From contig CAZVCC010000020.1 in NCBI GenBank assembly GCA_964626015.1, positions 1 to 51,097 of the forward strand: 51,097 nucleotides of DNA, in the 5' to 3' direction. Every line of letters begins with the position of its first letter. The stretch's first letter is position 1. The notes beneath the pieces are model-generated. The model saw nothing but the letters and a program-made list of their open reading frames with translations. It searched no databases and was not told the origin of the DNA. This DNA is from CAIKZJ01 sp964626015 (GTDB lineage Bacteria > Bacteroidota > Ignavibacteria > Tepidaquicellales > Tepidaquicellaceae). Shown here in pieces: positions 42,857-50,289 of this stretch. The translations under genes were made by a program, and so were the position numbers.

Positions 42857-44029
42857 TTAATCTTCCATTCGCAAGTATATCCCGATTATTTCTTCCGCTC
42901 CCTCCTTAACATCATCGCTATTAATCACCGCCTCCGCCTTCTTCCCCTTATTCTTATACTTCAAGTCATAATATTTCTCAAGCATTATCGAAATAAACCC
43001 CTCCGCATCTCCTTTGTTCAGCGCCTCGGCACATGCTTCATAGTACGCACTGCTCATCTCCTTCCTGAAAAACCTTTCCTTCAGTTTCAGTATAGTCAGC
43101 ATTTCCAAGAACCCGCTTTCATTCTCAAAATAATCTCTCTTCAGCCTCTGCACTCTTTTCTCAAACGAACATTCAATCTTTATAACCTTTGCTCGTTCAA
43201 TCACAGCATAAAGGTTCAGCGGTATGAAAAAATCTCCGACTTTTCTGCTCTCGCTTTCCACTACGTAAGTCTTGAACCCGCTGAACATTTTCATGTTGTA
43301 CAAGTACTCAGCAAAAACATTATTTTCAAAAGCCGACTGGTTATGAACAGGGGAGTAACCTCTTATTTTATACGGCACAAACCCGAACAGCGATGAAAAG
43401 TGACGCGCAGCTTTTTCAAGGTCAAGCGTCGGCAGTTTTCCCTGCAGTGCTTTAATTATCTCCGTCTTGCCGCTTCCTGTCAGACCGCTTATCTCCAGCA
43501 TTTCTCGTGGAAACTTCTCCGCTGTAAAAAACTCATTCACTTTTTGCCTGTACGATTTAATCCCTTTGTTCAGTGTAAAGGGTTTGTAACCCGCGTCAAA
43601 TATCATCTTGCTAAGGTACTTGCTCCTGCCCCCGCCTCTCCAGCAATGGACGTACACGTTTTTGTTCTTTGCATCTTGCGCCTCCAGAAACTCATTTAGT
43701 TTTTCTGTTTTAAAAGAAGAATATTGAAGTGAAAGTTCAACCGCTGCTATATCCGAATAGTTTTTATAAACAAGCCCTACGTTGTGCCTCTCTTCAGTAT
43801 TCAGAACGGGAAAGTTCACCGCCGTCGGAATTGAAGTTTCCTCAAATTCCTTCTCCGAGCGCGCATCCACAATCAGCGTATCCTCATCGTATAAACGCTC
43901 AAGCAGTGTTTCTATTTCAATAAAATTGAAAGTGTATGGCTGCAGCACAGCGGCTAATGGCTTTATTTCGCTCAGGTCAAAGCTCCTTACGTAATCAAAA
44001 ACCTCTTTATCTGATTTAAAAGTAAGCAT
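42857..44029 (-). CDS. mnmH: tRNA 2-selenouridine synthase MnmH (SelU)
   Basis: A 390-residue enzyme. An N-terminal rhodanese domain (about 1-165) has catalytic Cys129 in VHCWRGGGRS. A P-loop domain (about 175-390) has GLTGSGKTEI at 182-191. It replaces sulfur with selenium in the wobble 5-methylaminomethyl-2-thiouridine of tRNAs, using selenophosphate and a geranylated intermediate. The start at 44029 leaves one base after the selD stop. The longer open frame to 44122 would overlap selD by about 90 bp and is unlikely. The stop codon lies inside a repeat module. Confidence 0.94.
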   Translation of the reverse strand: MLTFKSDKEVFDYVRSFDLSEIKPLAAVLQPYTFNFIEIETLLERLYDEDTLIVDARSEKEFEETSIPTAVNFPVLNTEERHNVGLVYKNYSDIAAVELSLQYSSFKTEKLNEFLEAQDAKNKNVYVHCWRGGGRSKYLSKMIFDAGYKPFTLNKGIKSYRQKVNEFFTAEKFPREMLEISGLTGSGKTEIIKALQGKLPTLDLEKAARHFSSLFGFVPYKIRGYSPVHNQSAFENNVFAEYLYNMKMFSGFKTYVVESESRKVGDFFIPLNLYAVIERAKVIKIECSFEKRVQRLKRDYFENESGFLEMLTILKLKERFFRKEMSSAYYEACAEALNKGDAEGFISIMLEKYYDLKYKNKGKKAEAVINSDDVKEGAEEIIGIYLRMED

Positions 44030-44030
44030 A

Positions 44031-45089
44031 TCAAAAATTAAAAACAATTGTACCCGCTTTATACTCTTCATCGGGCGTCGTAACGTAACCCACAATCCTT
44101 GCCGCCTCGTCGCCTTTTTCAATAATCTCCTTCAGTAGTGCTTCGGATCGTGACTCCGCAATCGAAACCAGCAACCCCCCCGAAGTCTGCGGGTCGTAAA
44201 GCAGATGCTCTTTTTGTGTATTGACCGTACACTTATTCACAACAAAATCTTCCGTATAAATTCTGTTCGATTTATCCCCGCGCGTTAGCAGCTTCTCTCC
44301 CACTGCCCAGAGCGCACCCTTCAGTAGCGGCAGCTCATTCACGTAAAAATTAAGCACAGCGTTCGAAGCTTTCGCAAGCTGCATAGCATGACCCGCAAGT
44401 CCGAAACCCGTTATATCTGTACAAGCAGATGCATTATGTTTCACCATCGCCGCCGCCGAGTCTCTGTTCAGTCTGCACATGGAATCAATCAGCTCGTCAA
44501 TAAAATGCCGGTCTGGTTTTGCGTACTTCACCGCATTGTTCAGAACCCCCGTGCCGAGTGCCTTTGTAAGAATAATAGCGTCTCCATGTTTTGCCGAGTC
44601 ATTGCCTTTAATATTCTTCGGGTTAATCGTACCCGTAACCGCAAGCCCGTAAAGAATATTCTCAACATCAACCGAATGCCCGCCTATGATAGAGCATCTT
44701 GCCTCGCGTGCCTTCTCAGCACCTCCCGCAAGAATCTCCTTCAGAATGGATAAATCTTGCTTTTGCGGAAACGCGACTATATTCAGTGCATTAAGCGGAG
44801 TTCCTCCCATAGCATAAACGTCGCTCAGCGAATTTGCCGCAGCAATCATCCCGTACGTAAACGGGTCATCAACTACGGGTGTAAAAAAGTCCGTTGTATG
44901 AATAAGCGCCAGCTCGTCCGAAATCCTGTAAACGCCCGCATCGTCAGCCCCGTCAAACCCCACCAAAACATTCTCATCCCTGAACCAATCCACATCCTTC
45001 AGCGCATCCCTCAGCACATACGGAAAAATCTTCGCCGCACACCCCGCCGTCGAAACCATCTGCGTCAGCCTCACCTTATTCTCATTCAT
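44031..45089 (-). CDS. selD: Selenide, water dikinase (selenophosphate synthase)
   Basis: A 352-residue AIR-synthase-fold enzyme. The N-terminal catalytic pair is Cys17 and Lys20 in TAGCAAKIFP. E. coli SelD has GCGCK, so the second cysteine is lost but the essential Cys and Lys remain. GFDGADDAGVY, TTDFFTPVVDDPFTYG, GGHSVD and TDITGFGLAGHAMQ bind ATP and metals. It makes selenophosphate from selenide and ATP. It uses Cys, not Sec. The only partner present is mnmH directly downstream; selA, selB and selC are absent here, so supply of selenium to tRNA is the likely role. Confidence 0.95.
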   Translation of the reverse strand: MNENKVRLTQMVSTAGCAAKIFPYVLRDALKDVDWFRDENVLVGFDGADDAGVYRISDELALIHTTDFFTPVVDDPFTYGMIAAANSLSDVYAMGGTPLNALNIVAFPQKQDLSILKEILAGGAEKAREARCSIIGGHSVDVENILYGLAVTGTINPKNIKGNDSAKHGDAIILTKALGTGVLNNAVKYAKPDRHFIDELIDSMCRLNRDSAAAMVKHNASACTDITGFGLAGHAMQLAKASNAVLNFYVNELPLLKGALWAVGEKLLTRGDKSNRIYTEDFVVNKCTVNTQKEHLLYDPQTSGGLLVSIAESRSEALLKEIIEKGDEAARIVGYVTTPDEEYKAGTIVFNF

Positions 45090-45199
45090 TTTATTATCGT
45101 TAAATTAATATCTTTGATATAACTATCGTTCATAATTAAAATTTAATCAAAATATTAATTCAAAAGTGCAATAAAAATTCAAATCCAATCCCAACCTTA

Positions 45200-45256
45200 T
45201 CACCTTTTCACCTTTGCGTTCTTTGCATCCCGATTTATCGGGACTCACTTCTCTTC
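45200..45256 (+). repeat. Short repeat patch with TCCCGA palindrome
   Basis: CACCTTTGCGTT- and CTTTGCAT-like units (about 45209-45228) are followed by a perfect palindromic hairpin at 45228-45243 (TCCCGA arms, 4-nt loop). A CACTTCTCTTC tail follows. It lies in the 227-bp gap between divergent selD and the AAA/DUF4143 gene. It looks like a fragment of the larger repeat islands. Confidence 0.65.
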
Positions 45257-45316
45257 AAAAAAACCTTTCATTTCTCAAAATTATTACTTATGTTATATAG
45301 AAATCAAACTTCTAAT

Positions 45317-46495
45317 ATGCATAAAATAATAAAAAGAGATATTACCTCAAAAGTACTCTCGGCGACGCGAAAAATGCCAGTACTCTTCATCACAGGACCT
45401 CGGCAGTCGGGAAAAACCACTCTCGTCAGAAGCATATTCAAAAGCCACAAATATGTTTCTCTCGAAAATCCTGATACACGCGATTTTGCCATAAGCGACC
45501 CCAGGGGATTCCTTAAAACACACGGCAGCAGAGTAATTATTGATGAAGCACAGCACGTACCCGCTCTGTTCTCATACATTCAGACTGAAGTCGACGAAAA
45601 GAAAACAAAATGCTCGTACATACTCACAGGCTCGCAGAATTTCATGCTTCATTCTAAAATCTCACAGAGCCTTGCAGGCAGAGTAAAAATATTCTCGCTT
45701 CTTCCTTTCAGTTATAACGAACTGAAAAATACTTTTCACGGAAATAAAACTCTGCCTGAATACATTTTTAAAGGATTCTACCCTCGGCTCTACGATACAA
45801 AAATGGCTCCGGAGGATTGGTACAAATCATACATTCAGACTTATATCGAACGCGATGTCAGGCAGATTCTAAACGTCGGAGACCTCAATTCATTCCGTGT
45901 TTTCCTTAAAGTATGCGCCGGCAGAAGCGGACAAGTTTTAAACTTAAGCAGTATCGCAGGCGATATCGGAGTCTCGTACCAGACCGTCAAAAAGTGGCTC
46001 TCGGTACTTGAGCAGAGTTATATCGTTCATCTTCTTCAGCCATATCACGTAAATTTAAACAAGCGCCTCCTTAAATCGCCCAAGCTATACTTTTATGATA
46101 CAGGGCTTTTGTGCAGTCTTCTTATGCTGAATTCCGCTGAAGATTACGAAATGCACTACATGAAAGGCAGCATATTTGAAACCTTTATCATATCCGAATT
46201 GCTTAAAAACAACCTGAACAGAGGTCTCAACTACGGATTTTATTTCCTGCGGGATTCAAACGGCTATGAAATAGACTGCATTGCAGAAAGCTCCTCTTCT
46301 GTCAGAGCAATTGAACTAAAAGCAGGCAGCACCATAAAATCAGAATTCTTAAATAACCTCTTAAAATGGAATAAACTCAACCCCAAAATTAACACCCTAA
46401 TGAGTCTTATTTACGGCGGCGATGAAGACCAGATACGCCATAACATAAAAATCCTGAACTGGCGTAATATTCCCAAACTCATGACCCCTGCATAA
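45317..46495 (+). CDS. AAA ATPase with DUF4143 nuclease-like domain
   Basis: A 392-residue protein of the widespread ATPase/DUF4143 family. Walker A GPRQSGKTT lies near 27-35 and Walker B VIIDEAQHVP near 74-83. An ILTGSQNF sensor follows. The C-terminal DUF4143 part contains a helix-turn-helix-like segment (LSSIAGDIGVSYQTVKKW) and a PD-(D/E)xK-like core, YEIDCI then AIELKAG. The biological role of the family is unclear; it is often scattered, variable and horizontally acquired. An upstream in-frame ATG at 45290 adds nine residues, and the chosen start fits the family better. It stands alone, flanked on both sides by repeat-rich gaps. Confidence 0.9.
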   Translation: MHKIIKRDITSKVLSATRKMPVLFITGPRQSGKTTLVRSIFKSHKYVSLENPDTRDFAISDPRGFLKTHGSRVIIDEAQHVPALFSYIQTEVDEKKTKCSYILTGSQNFMLHSKISQSLAGRVKIFSLLPFSYNELKNTFHGNKTLPEYIFKGFYPRLYDTKMAPEDWYKSYIQTYIERDVRQILNVGDLNSFRVFLKVCAGRSGQVLNLSSIAGDIGVSYQTVKKWLSVLEQSYIVHLLQPYHVNLNKRLLKSPKLYFYDTGLLCSLLMLNSAEDYEMHYMKGSIFETFIISELLKNNLNRGLNYGFYFLRDSNGYEIDCIAESSSSVRAIELKAGSTIKSEFLNNLLKWNKLNPKINTLMSLIYGGDEDQIRHNIKILNWRNIPKLMTPA

Positions 46496-46550
46496 TATAA
46501 CGCAACCCTCCCTCTCTTCCAGCACTTGACTACTCTCACTGTTCTTCTGC

Positions 46551-46718
46551 ACTTTCTCACTTTTCACCGCTCTTAAGTTACAGCTTACTGCTTACTGTTT
46601 ACTGATTACTGTTTACTGATTACTGTTTACTGATTACTTTCTCACTTTCTCACTTTTCACCGCTCTTAAGTTACAGCTTACTGCTTACTGTTTACTGATT
46701 ACTGTTTACTGATTACTT
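46551..46718 (+). repeat. Repeat island 3: 7-nt TTACTG arrays in a 93-bp direct duplication
   Basis: Eight consecutive 7-nt units, (C/T/A)TTACTG, lie at 46584-46639 and six more at 46677-46718. Each array is preceded by the same CACTTTCTCAC, TTTTCACCGCTCTTAAG and TTACAG modules. The second block begins 93 bp after the first (46551 and 46644). Inside the arrays TTTACTG and ATTACTG alternate, giving a 14-nt higher-order period. The 381-bp gap between the ATPase and the T9SS gene holds no gene that I can support. Confidence 0.92.
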
Positions 46719-46876
46719 CCTCACTTATTCACTGTTCTTAAGACTCCATACCTTTATAACTTCTTATTTCACTCCAAAATCCGAACCATTTTTAAATAAA
46801 TTATGTTTTAAAATTCAATTATCAAAATTGATTCTATAATTACATTATTCAGAAAATTAAACACAAAAACATTATT

Positions 46877-49873
46877 ATGATAAAAAGAATATCTTTACTG
46901 TTCTTCCTGATATTGGCTCTTATGATAAAAGCTGAGGCTCAGTCCACTCTCGAACCTGGTCCGGAAGAAAGAGTCTTCTCCAATCCTTCAATAGCTCCGT
47001 TTGTACCAGTTTGGGATAAAATCCCTCAGGAAATCAGAAAAAAGAATTCTTTTAAAAGGTTAGAATGGTTCTACAGGTCAAGAATCGATGAAAAGGGAGC
47101 ATTCCCGAAAGAGCACATTAACAGGCAAAAAACTGCCGAAATCCAAAAGGTGCAGGAGAAAATGAACAGCGGTAATTTAAGCCCCATCGAATCGGCTGAT
47201 TGGACAAACATAGGACCTTCAGGCATCGATATGTCCTCAAGCTTTATACCTTACTGGGGAAATGTCAGCGGAAGAGTTCGCGGCATTGATGTCCACCCGA
47301 CAAACCCTGATGTAGTTTACATCGGCGTTGCCGCAGGTGGTATCTGGAAAACAACCAACGGAGGGCAGAACTGGGTTGATAAAAGCGGTGATTTAAACCT
47401 GCTTACATTTGGTGCTATTGCCATCGACCCCTCAAACCCCGATATTATATATGCAGGCTCGGGCGAAGCCATTTGGCTTTTTAATACAACAACCTTTGAA
47501 GGCGACGGCCTTTATAAATCTACAAACGGCGGCGATAACTGGACGAGAATAACCAACGGTTTCGGTTCTCAGACTCAGTTCTCAAACATAGAAGTCTCAC
47601 CAACTAATTCAAATATAGTTCTCGCATCTCTTGGAACAGGAAATTTTAATAATCCCGGCGTTACAAATCAGGGAGTCTGGAGAAGCTCCGATGCCGGCAT
47701 TACGTGGACAAGGGTCATAAATTTAACAGGCGCTTTCGATGTCGCTTTTCATCCTACTGACGGTAATTTTGCTTATGCAGTCATCGGAAACAGGGAGACT
47801 GCAAACGGATTCTATATTTCCACCGATGCAGGTGTTACGTGGGTAAACAGCAGCTCAGGATTACCGGAGATAGACCTTTATATGGGACGACTACAATTCG
47901 ATATTGCACCATCAAATCCCTCAACCATTTATACGGTAGTTCATAATTACGATGTTCCTATTTCAGGAAACATGAGAACCTGCGCCTATAAATCCACAAA
48001 CGGCGGCGCAAACTGGGCACAGATATCATTCGGAATAAACATTGCAGGCACTTACGATGGCTCAACCGTAGCTGATCAGGGCAGTTATGACCTCTGCATA
48101 GCAGTCAATCCCACAAACCCGGACAATGTATTTCTCGGAAACGTAGAATTAAGCAAGACCAACGACGGCTCAAAATTTTCTTTCATAAGAAATCCTGCTG
48201 GATATAATAGCGGCGTCAGTGCTTGGGATAGCTATACACATGTCGATATCCACAACGTTATGTTCGCACCCTCGAACCCGAATATTCTTTATGTATGCTG
48301 CGACGGCGGAATCTATAAATCAACAAACGGCGGTACGGACTTTTTCCACATAAACAACGGAATTAATACCATACAGTTTTACAGAGTTGCCTCGCATCCC
48401 ACAAACCCTTCAATACTTTACGGAGGCGCTCAGGATAACGGAAATTTCAGCACAACCGATAAAGGCGCAACTACATGGAAATTTGAAACTTCAGGCGACG
48501 GTATGGAATGCTTTGTTGATTATTCAAACGCGAATAATGTTTTCATGAGCACACAAAATGGCTCGCTGAATAAAAGTACCGATGCTGGCGTGACATGGAC
48601 TAATGTAGTCGGCTCAAGCAGCGCCACAGCGTGGACAACGCCCTTCTGGCAGCACCCGACTGTTTCAACTGCAATTTATGCTGGCTATAATAGAGGTATA
48701 ATCCGTTCATTAAATCGCGGCAATACTTGGAGTTATCTTGTCTCTTCATTAGTAGCATCACCTAACACAATAACCTCAGTTGCTCACTCACCTGTAAATC
48801 CTCTTTACATGCTTGCAGCTGCAAGTTATAATACGACCTCTCCCGTCTTACTTAAATCAACAAATGAAGGAATAGGGAGCAGCTGGTCAAATATTACTGC
48901 TAATTTAACCGGTTCAGGATTCACAGGAGCATCGATTCACAGAATAGTAGCAGATCCCTCCGATGAGAATACTTATTACATCACACGGGCTTCTTACTCG
49001 ACGGGACAGGTTTTAAAAACAACTAACTTCGGGACAAACTGGACCGATGTCAGCGGTGATTTGCCCTCAATAACAGTCAGCGATTTATTCATCGACCCGC
49101 TCAGTACAAACCACCTTTATGCGGGAAATGATTTCGGCGTTTACTTCTCTTCAAACGGTGGTTCAAACTGGACAAAACTAAGCACCGGCATGCCGTTCGT
49201 TCCTGTTCTGGATTTCAGTTATTATAATAACGGCGGAACCCGCTATCTGCGTGCTGCAACTCACGGCAGAGGTGTATACGAAATCAATTTTAATTCTCCA
49301 TTGCCCGTTACGCTTTCAGCATTCACACATTCCGTATCAGGCAGAGACGTTAAACTTAACTGGAGCACGTCTTTGGAAACAAACAACGCGGGCTTTGAAA
49401 TCGAAAGGGCAAATAGTGTTGGTGAAACACCAAAATATTCAAAGATTGGATACGTAGAAGGCAAAGGAAACACAAACACCGTTACAAATTACAATTACTC
49501 CGATAATAATCTTTCTTCAGGAAAATATCTTTACAGGCTCAAACAGATAGATAACAACGGAAACTTCGAGTATCACACACTTTCAGGTAACGTTGAAATC
49601 GGAACACCAAAAAGATTTGGACTAAGTCAAAACTACCCGAATCCGTTCAACCCTACAACAAAAATAGACTTTGAATTGCCCTCAAACAGCAGAGTAAAAC
49701 TGAGCATCTACGACGTAACGGGCAGAATGATAAAAGAACTCGTGAATGAAACGCGCGAAGCCGGCTATTACACGATAGAATTCAACGCCGCAGGACTTTC
49801 CGGCGGAATCTATTTTTGCAAAATGGAATCAGGCTCATTCAGCAGCGTCAAAAAACTAATGCTCATAAAATAA
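46877..49873 (+). CDS. Large T9SS-secreted beta-propeller protein (VPS10/BNR-like)
   Basis: A 998-residue secreted protein with a signal peptide (about 1-21, ending AEAQ). A propeptide-like region runs to about 110. Two or more sortilin/BNR propellers follow, with many S/T-NGGxxW and HPTNPxxxY repeats, for example VHPTNPDVVYIG, KTTNGGQNW and KSTNGGDNW. A DUF-like beta domain lies near 810-905 (PVTLSAFTHSVSGRDV). The C-terminal type A sorting domain (about 910-998) opens with LSQNYPNPFNPTTKI and ends GIYFCKMESGSFSSVKKLMLIK. It should pass through the type IX system to the surface. No hydrolase active site was identified, so an adhesive or structural role is possible. Confidence 0.9.
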   Translation: MIKRISLLFFLILALMIKAEAQSTLEPGPEERVFSNPSIAPFVPVWDKIPQEIRKKNSFKRLEWFYRSRIDEKGAFPKEHINRQKTAEIQKVQEKMNSGNLSPIESADWTNIGPSGIDMSSSFIPYWGNVSGRVRGIDVHPTNPDVVYIGVAAGGIWKTTNGGQNWVDKSGDLNLLTFGAIAIDPSNPDIIYAGSGEAIWLFNTTTFEGDGLYKSTNGGDNWTRITNGFGSQTQFSNIEVSPTNSNIVLASLGTGNFNNPGVTNQGVWRSSDAGITWTRVINLTGAFDVAFHPTDGNFAYAVIGNRETANGFYISTDAGVTWVNSSSGLPEIDLYMGRLQFDIAPSNPSTIYTVVHNYDVPISGNMRTCAYKSTNGGANWAQISFGINIAGTYDGSTVADQGSYDLCIAVNPTNPDNVFLGNVELSKTNDGSKFSFIRNPAGYNSGVSAWDSYTHVDIHNVMFAPSNPNILYVCCDGGIYKSTNGGTDFFHINNGINTIQFYRVASHPTNPSILYGGAQDNGNFSTTDKGATTWKFETSGDGMECFVDYSNANNVFMSTQNGSLNKSTDAGVTWTNVVGSSSATAWTTPFWQHPTVSTAIYAGYNRGIIRSLNRGNTWSYLVSSLVASPNTITSVAHSPVNPLYMLAAASYNTTSPVLLKSTNEGIGSSWSNITANLTGSGFTGASIHRIVADPSDENTYYITRASYSTGQVLKTTNFGTNWTDVSGDLPSITVSDLFIDPLSTNHLYAGNDFGVYFSSNGGSNWTKLSTGMPFVPVLDFSYYNNGGTRYLRAATHGRGVYEINFNSPLPVTLSAFTHSVSGRDVKLNWSTSLETNNAGFEIERANSVGETPKYSKIGYVEGKGNTNTVTNYNYSDNNLSSGKYLYRLKQIDNNGNFEYHTLSGNVEIGTPKRFGLSQNYPNPFNPTTKIDFELPSNSRVKLSIYDVTGRMIKELVNETREAGYYTIEFNAAGLSGGIYFCKMESGSFSSVKKLMLIK

Positions 49874-49921
49874 AACTCAATAATCGGCTCAGCTTCAATA
49901 TTCAGCTCAGCATTAATCTTC

Positions 49922-49953
49922 AAAAAGGCGGAACATCCTTCCGCCTTTTTCTT
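49922..49953 (+). terminator. Intrinsic terminator after the large T9SS gene
   Basis: A perfect 12-bp GC-rich stem (49922-49933 with 49939-49950, GGCGGAA/TTCCGCC) has a 5-nt loop. It is followed by TTTTT then CTTT. It begins 49 bp after the stop codon. Confidence 0.9.
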
Positions 49954-49957
49954 TCAC

Positions 49958-50160
49958 CTTCTCACTTTCTCACTTTTCACTGCTCTTAAGTTACTGATTA
50001 CTTCCTCACTTTCTTATTTACTCACTTACTCACGTTCTAACTTTTTCACTGCTCTTAAGTTACTGATTACTTTCTTACTTCCTCACTTTCTTACTTCCTC
50101 ACTTACTCACTTCCTCACTTACTCACTTCTCTTACCAGCCATGAGCTACCAGCTTCTAAG
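49958..50160 (+). repeat. Repeat island 4a: TCACTT/TTACTT arrays
   Basis: Units of CTCACTT, CTTACTT and TTACTCACTT repeat with a loose 7-9-nt period. Two copies of a longer module (TTTTTCACTGCTCTTAAG followed by TTACTGATTACT) start near 49972 and 50043. The CTCTTAAG core is also in island 3. No gene is supported in this stretch. Confidence 0.85.
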
Positions 50161-50289
50161 AAACTTGACTTAATACATGATTTATCAAAACCTATTTTTT
50201 AATACCTGTGGTATAAACGAAATTAAATCTCTCGGTTTTGGCTTAGAATATTTTCTTCAAAATGTTCTTAGTCTACTAAGGGTCCTGAA

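Noticed and set aside
42593..43396. Long + strand frame of 267 codons covering island 2 and the 3' half of mnmH
   Set aside because: It translates repeat DNA and the antisense of a well-conserved gene. It has low-complexity serine/proline-rich content and no recognisable domain.
44030..44122. 31-residue extension of mnmH into selD
   Set aside because: It would overlap the end of selD on the same strand by about 90 bp. The ATG at 44029 leaves a natural one-base gap.
44757..45122. + strand frame antisense to selD
   Set aside because: It lies opposite a conserved gene, is very basic and has no family match that I recognise.
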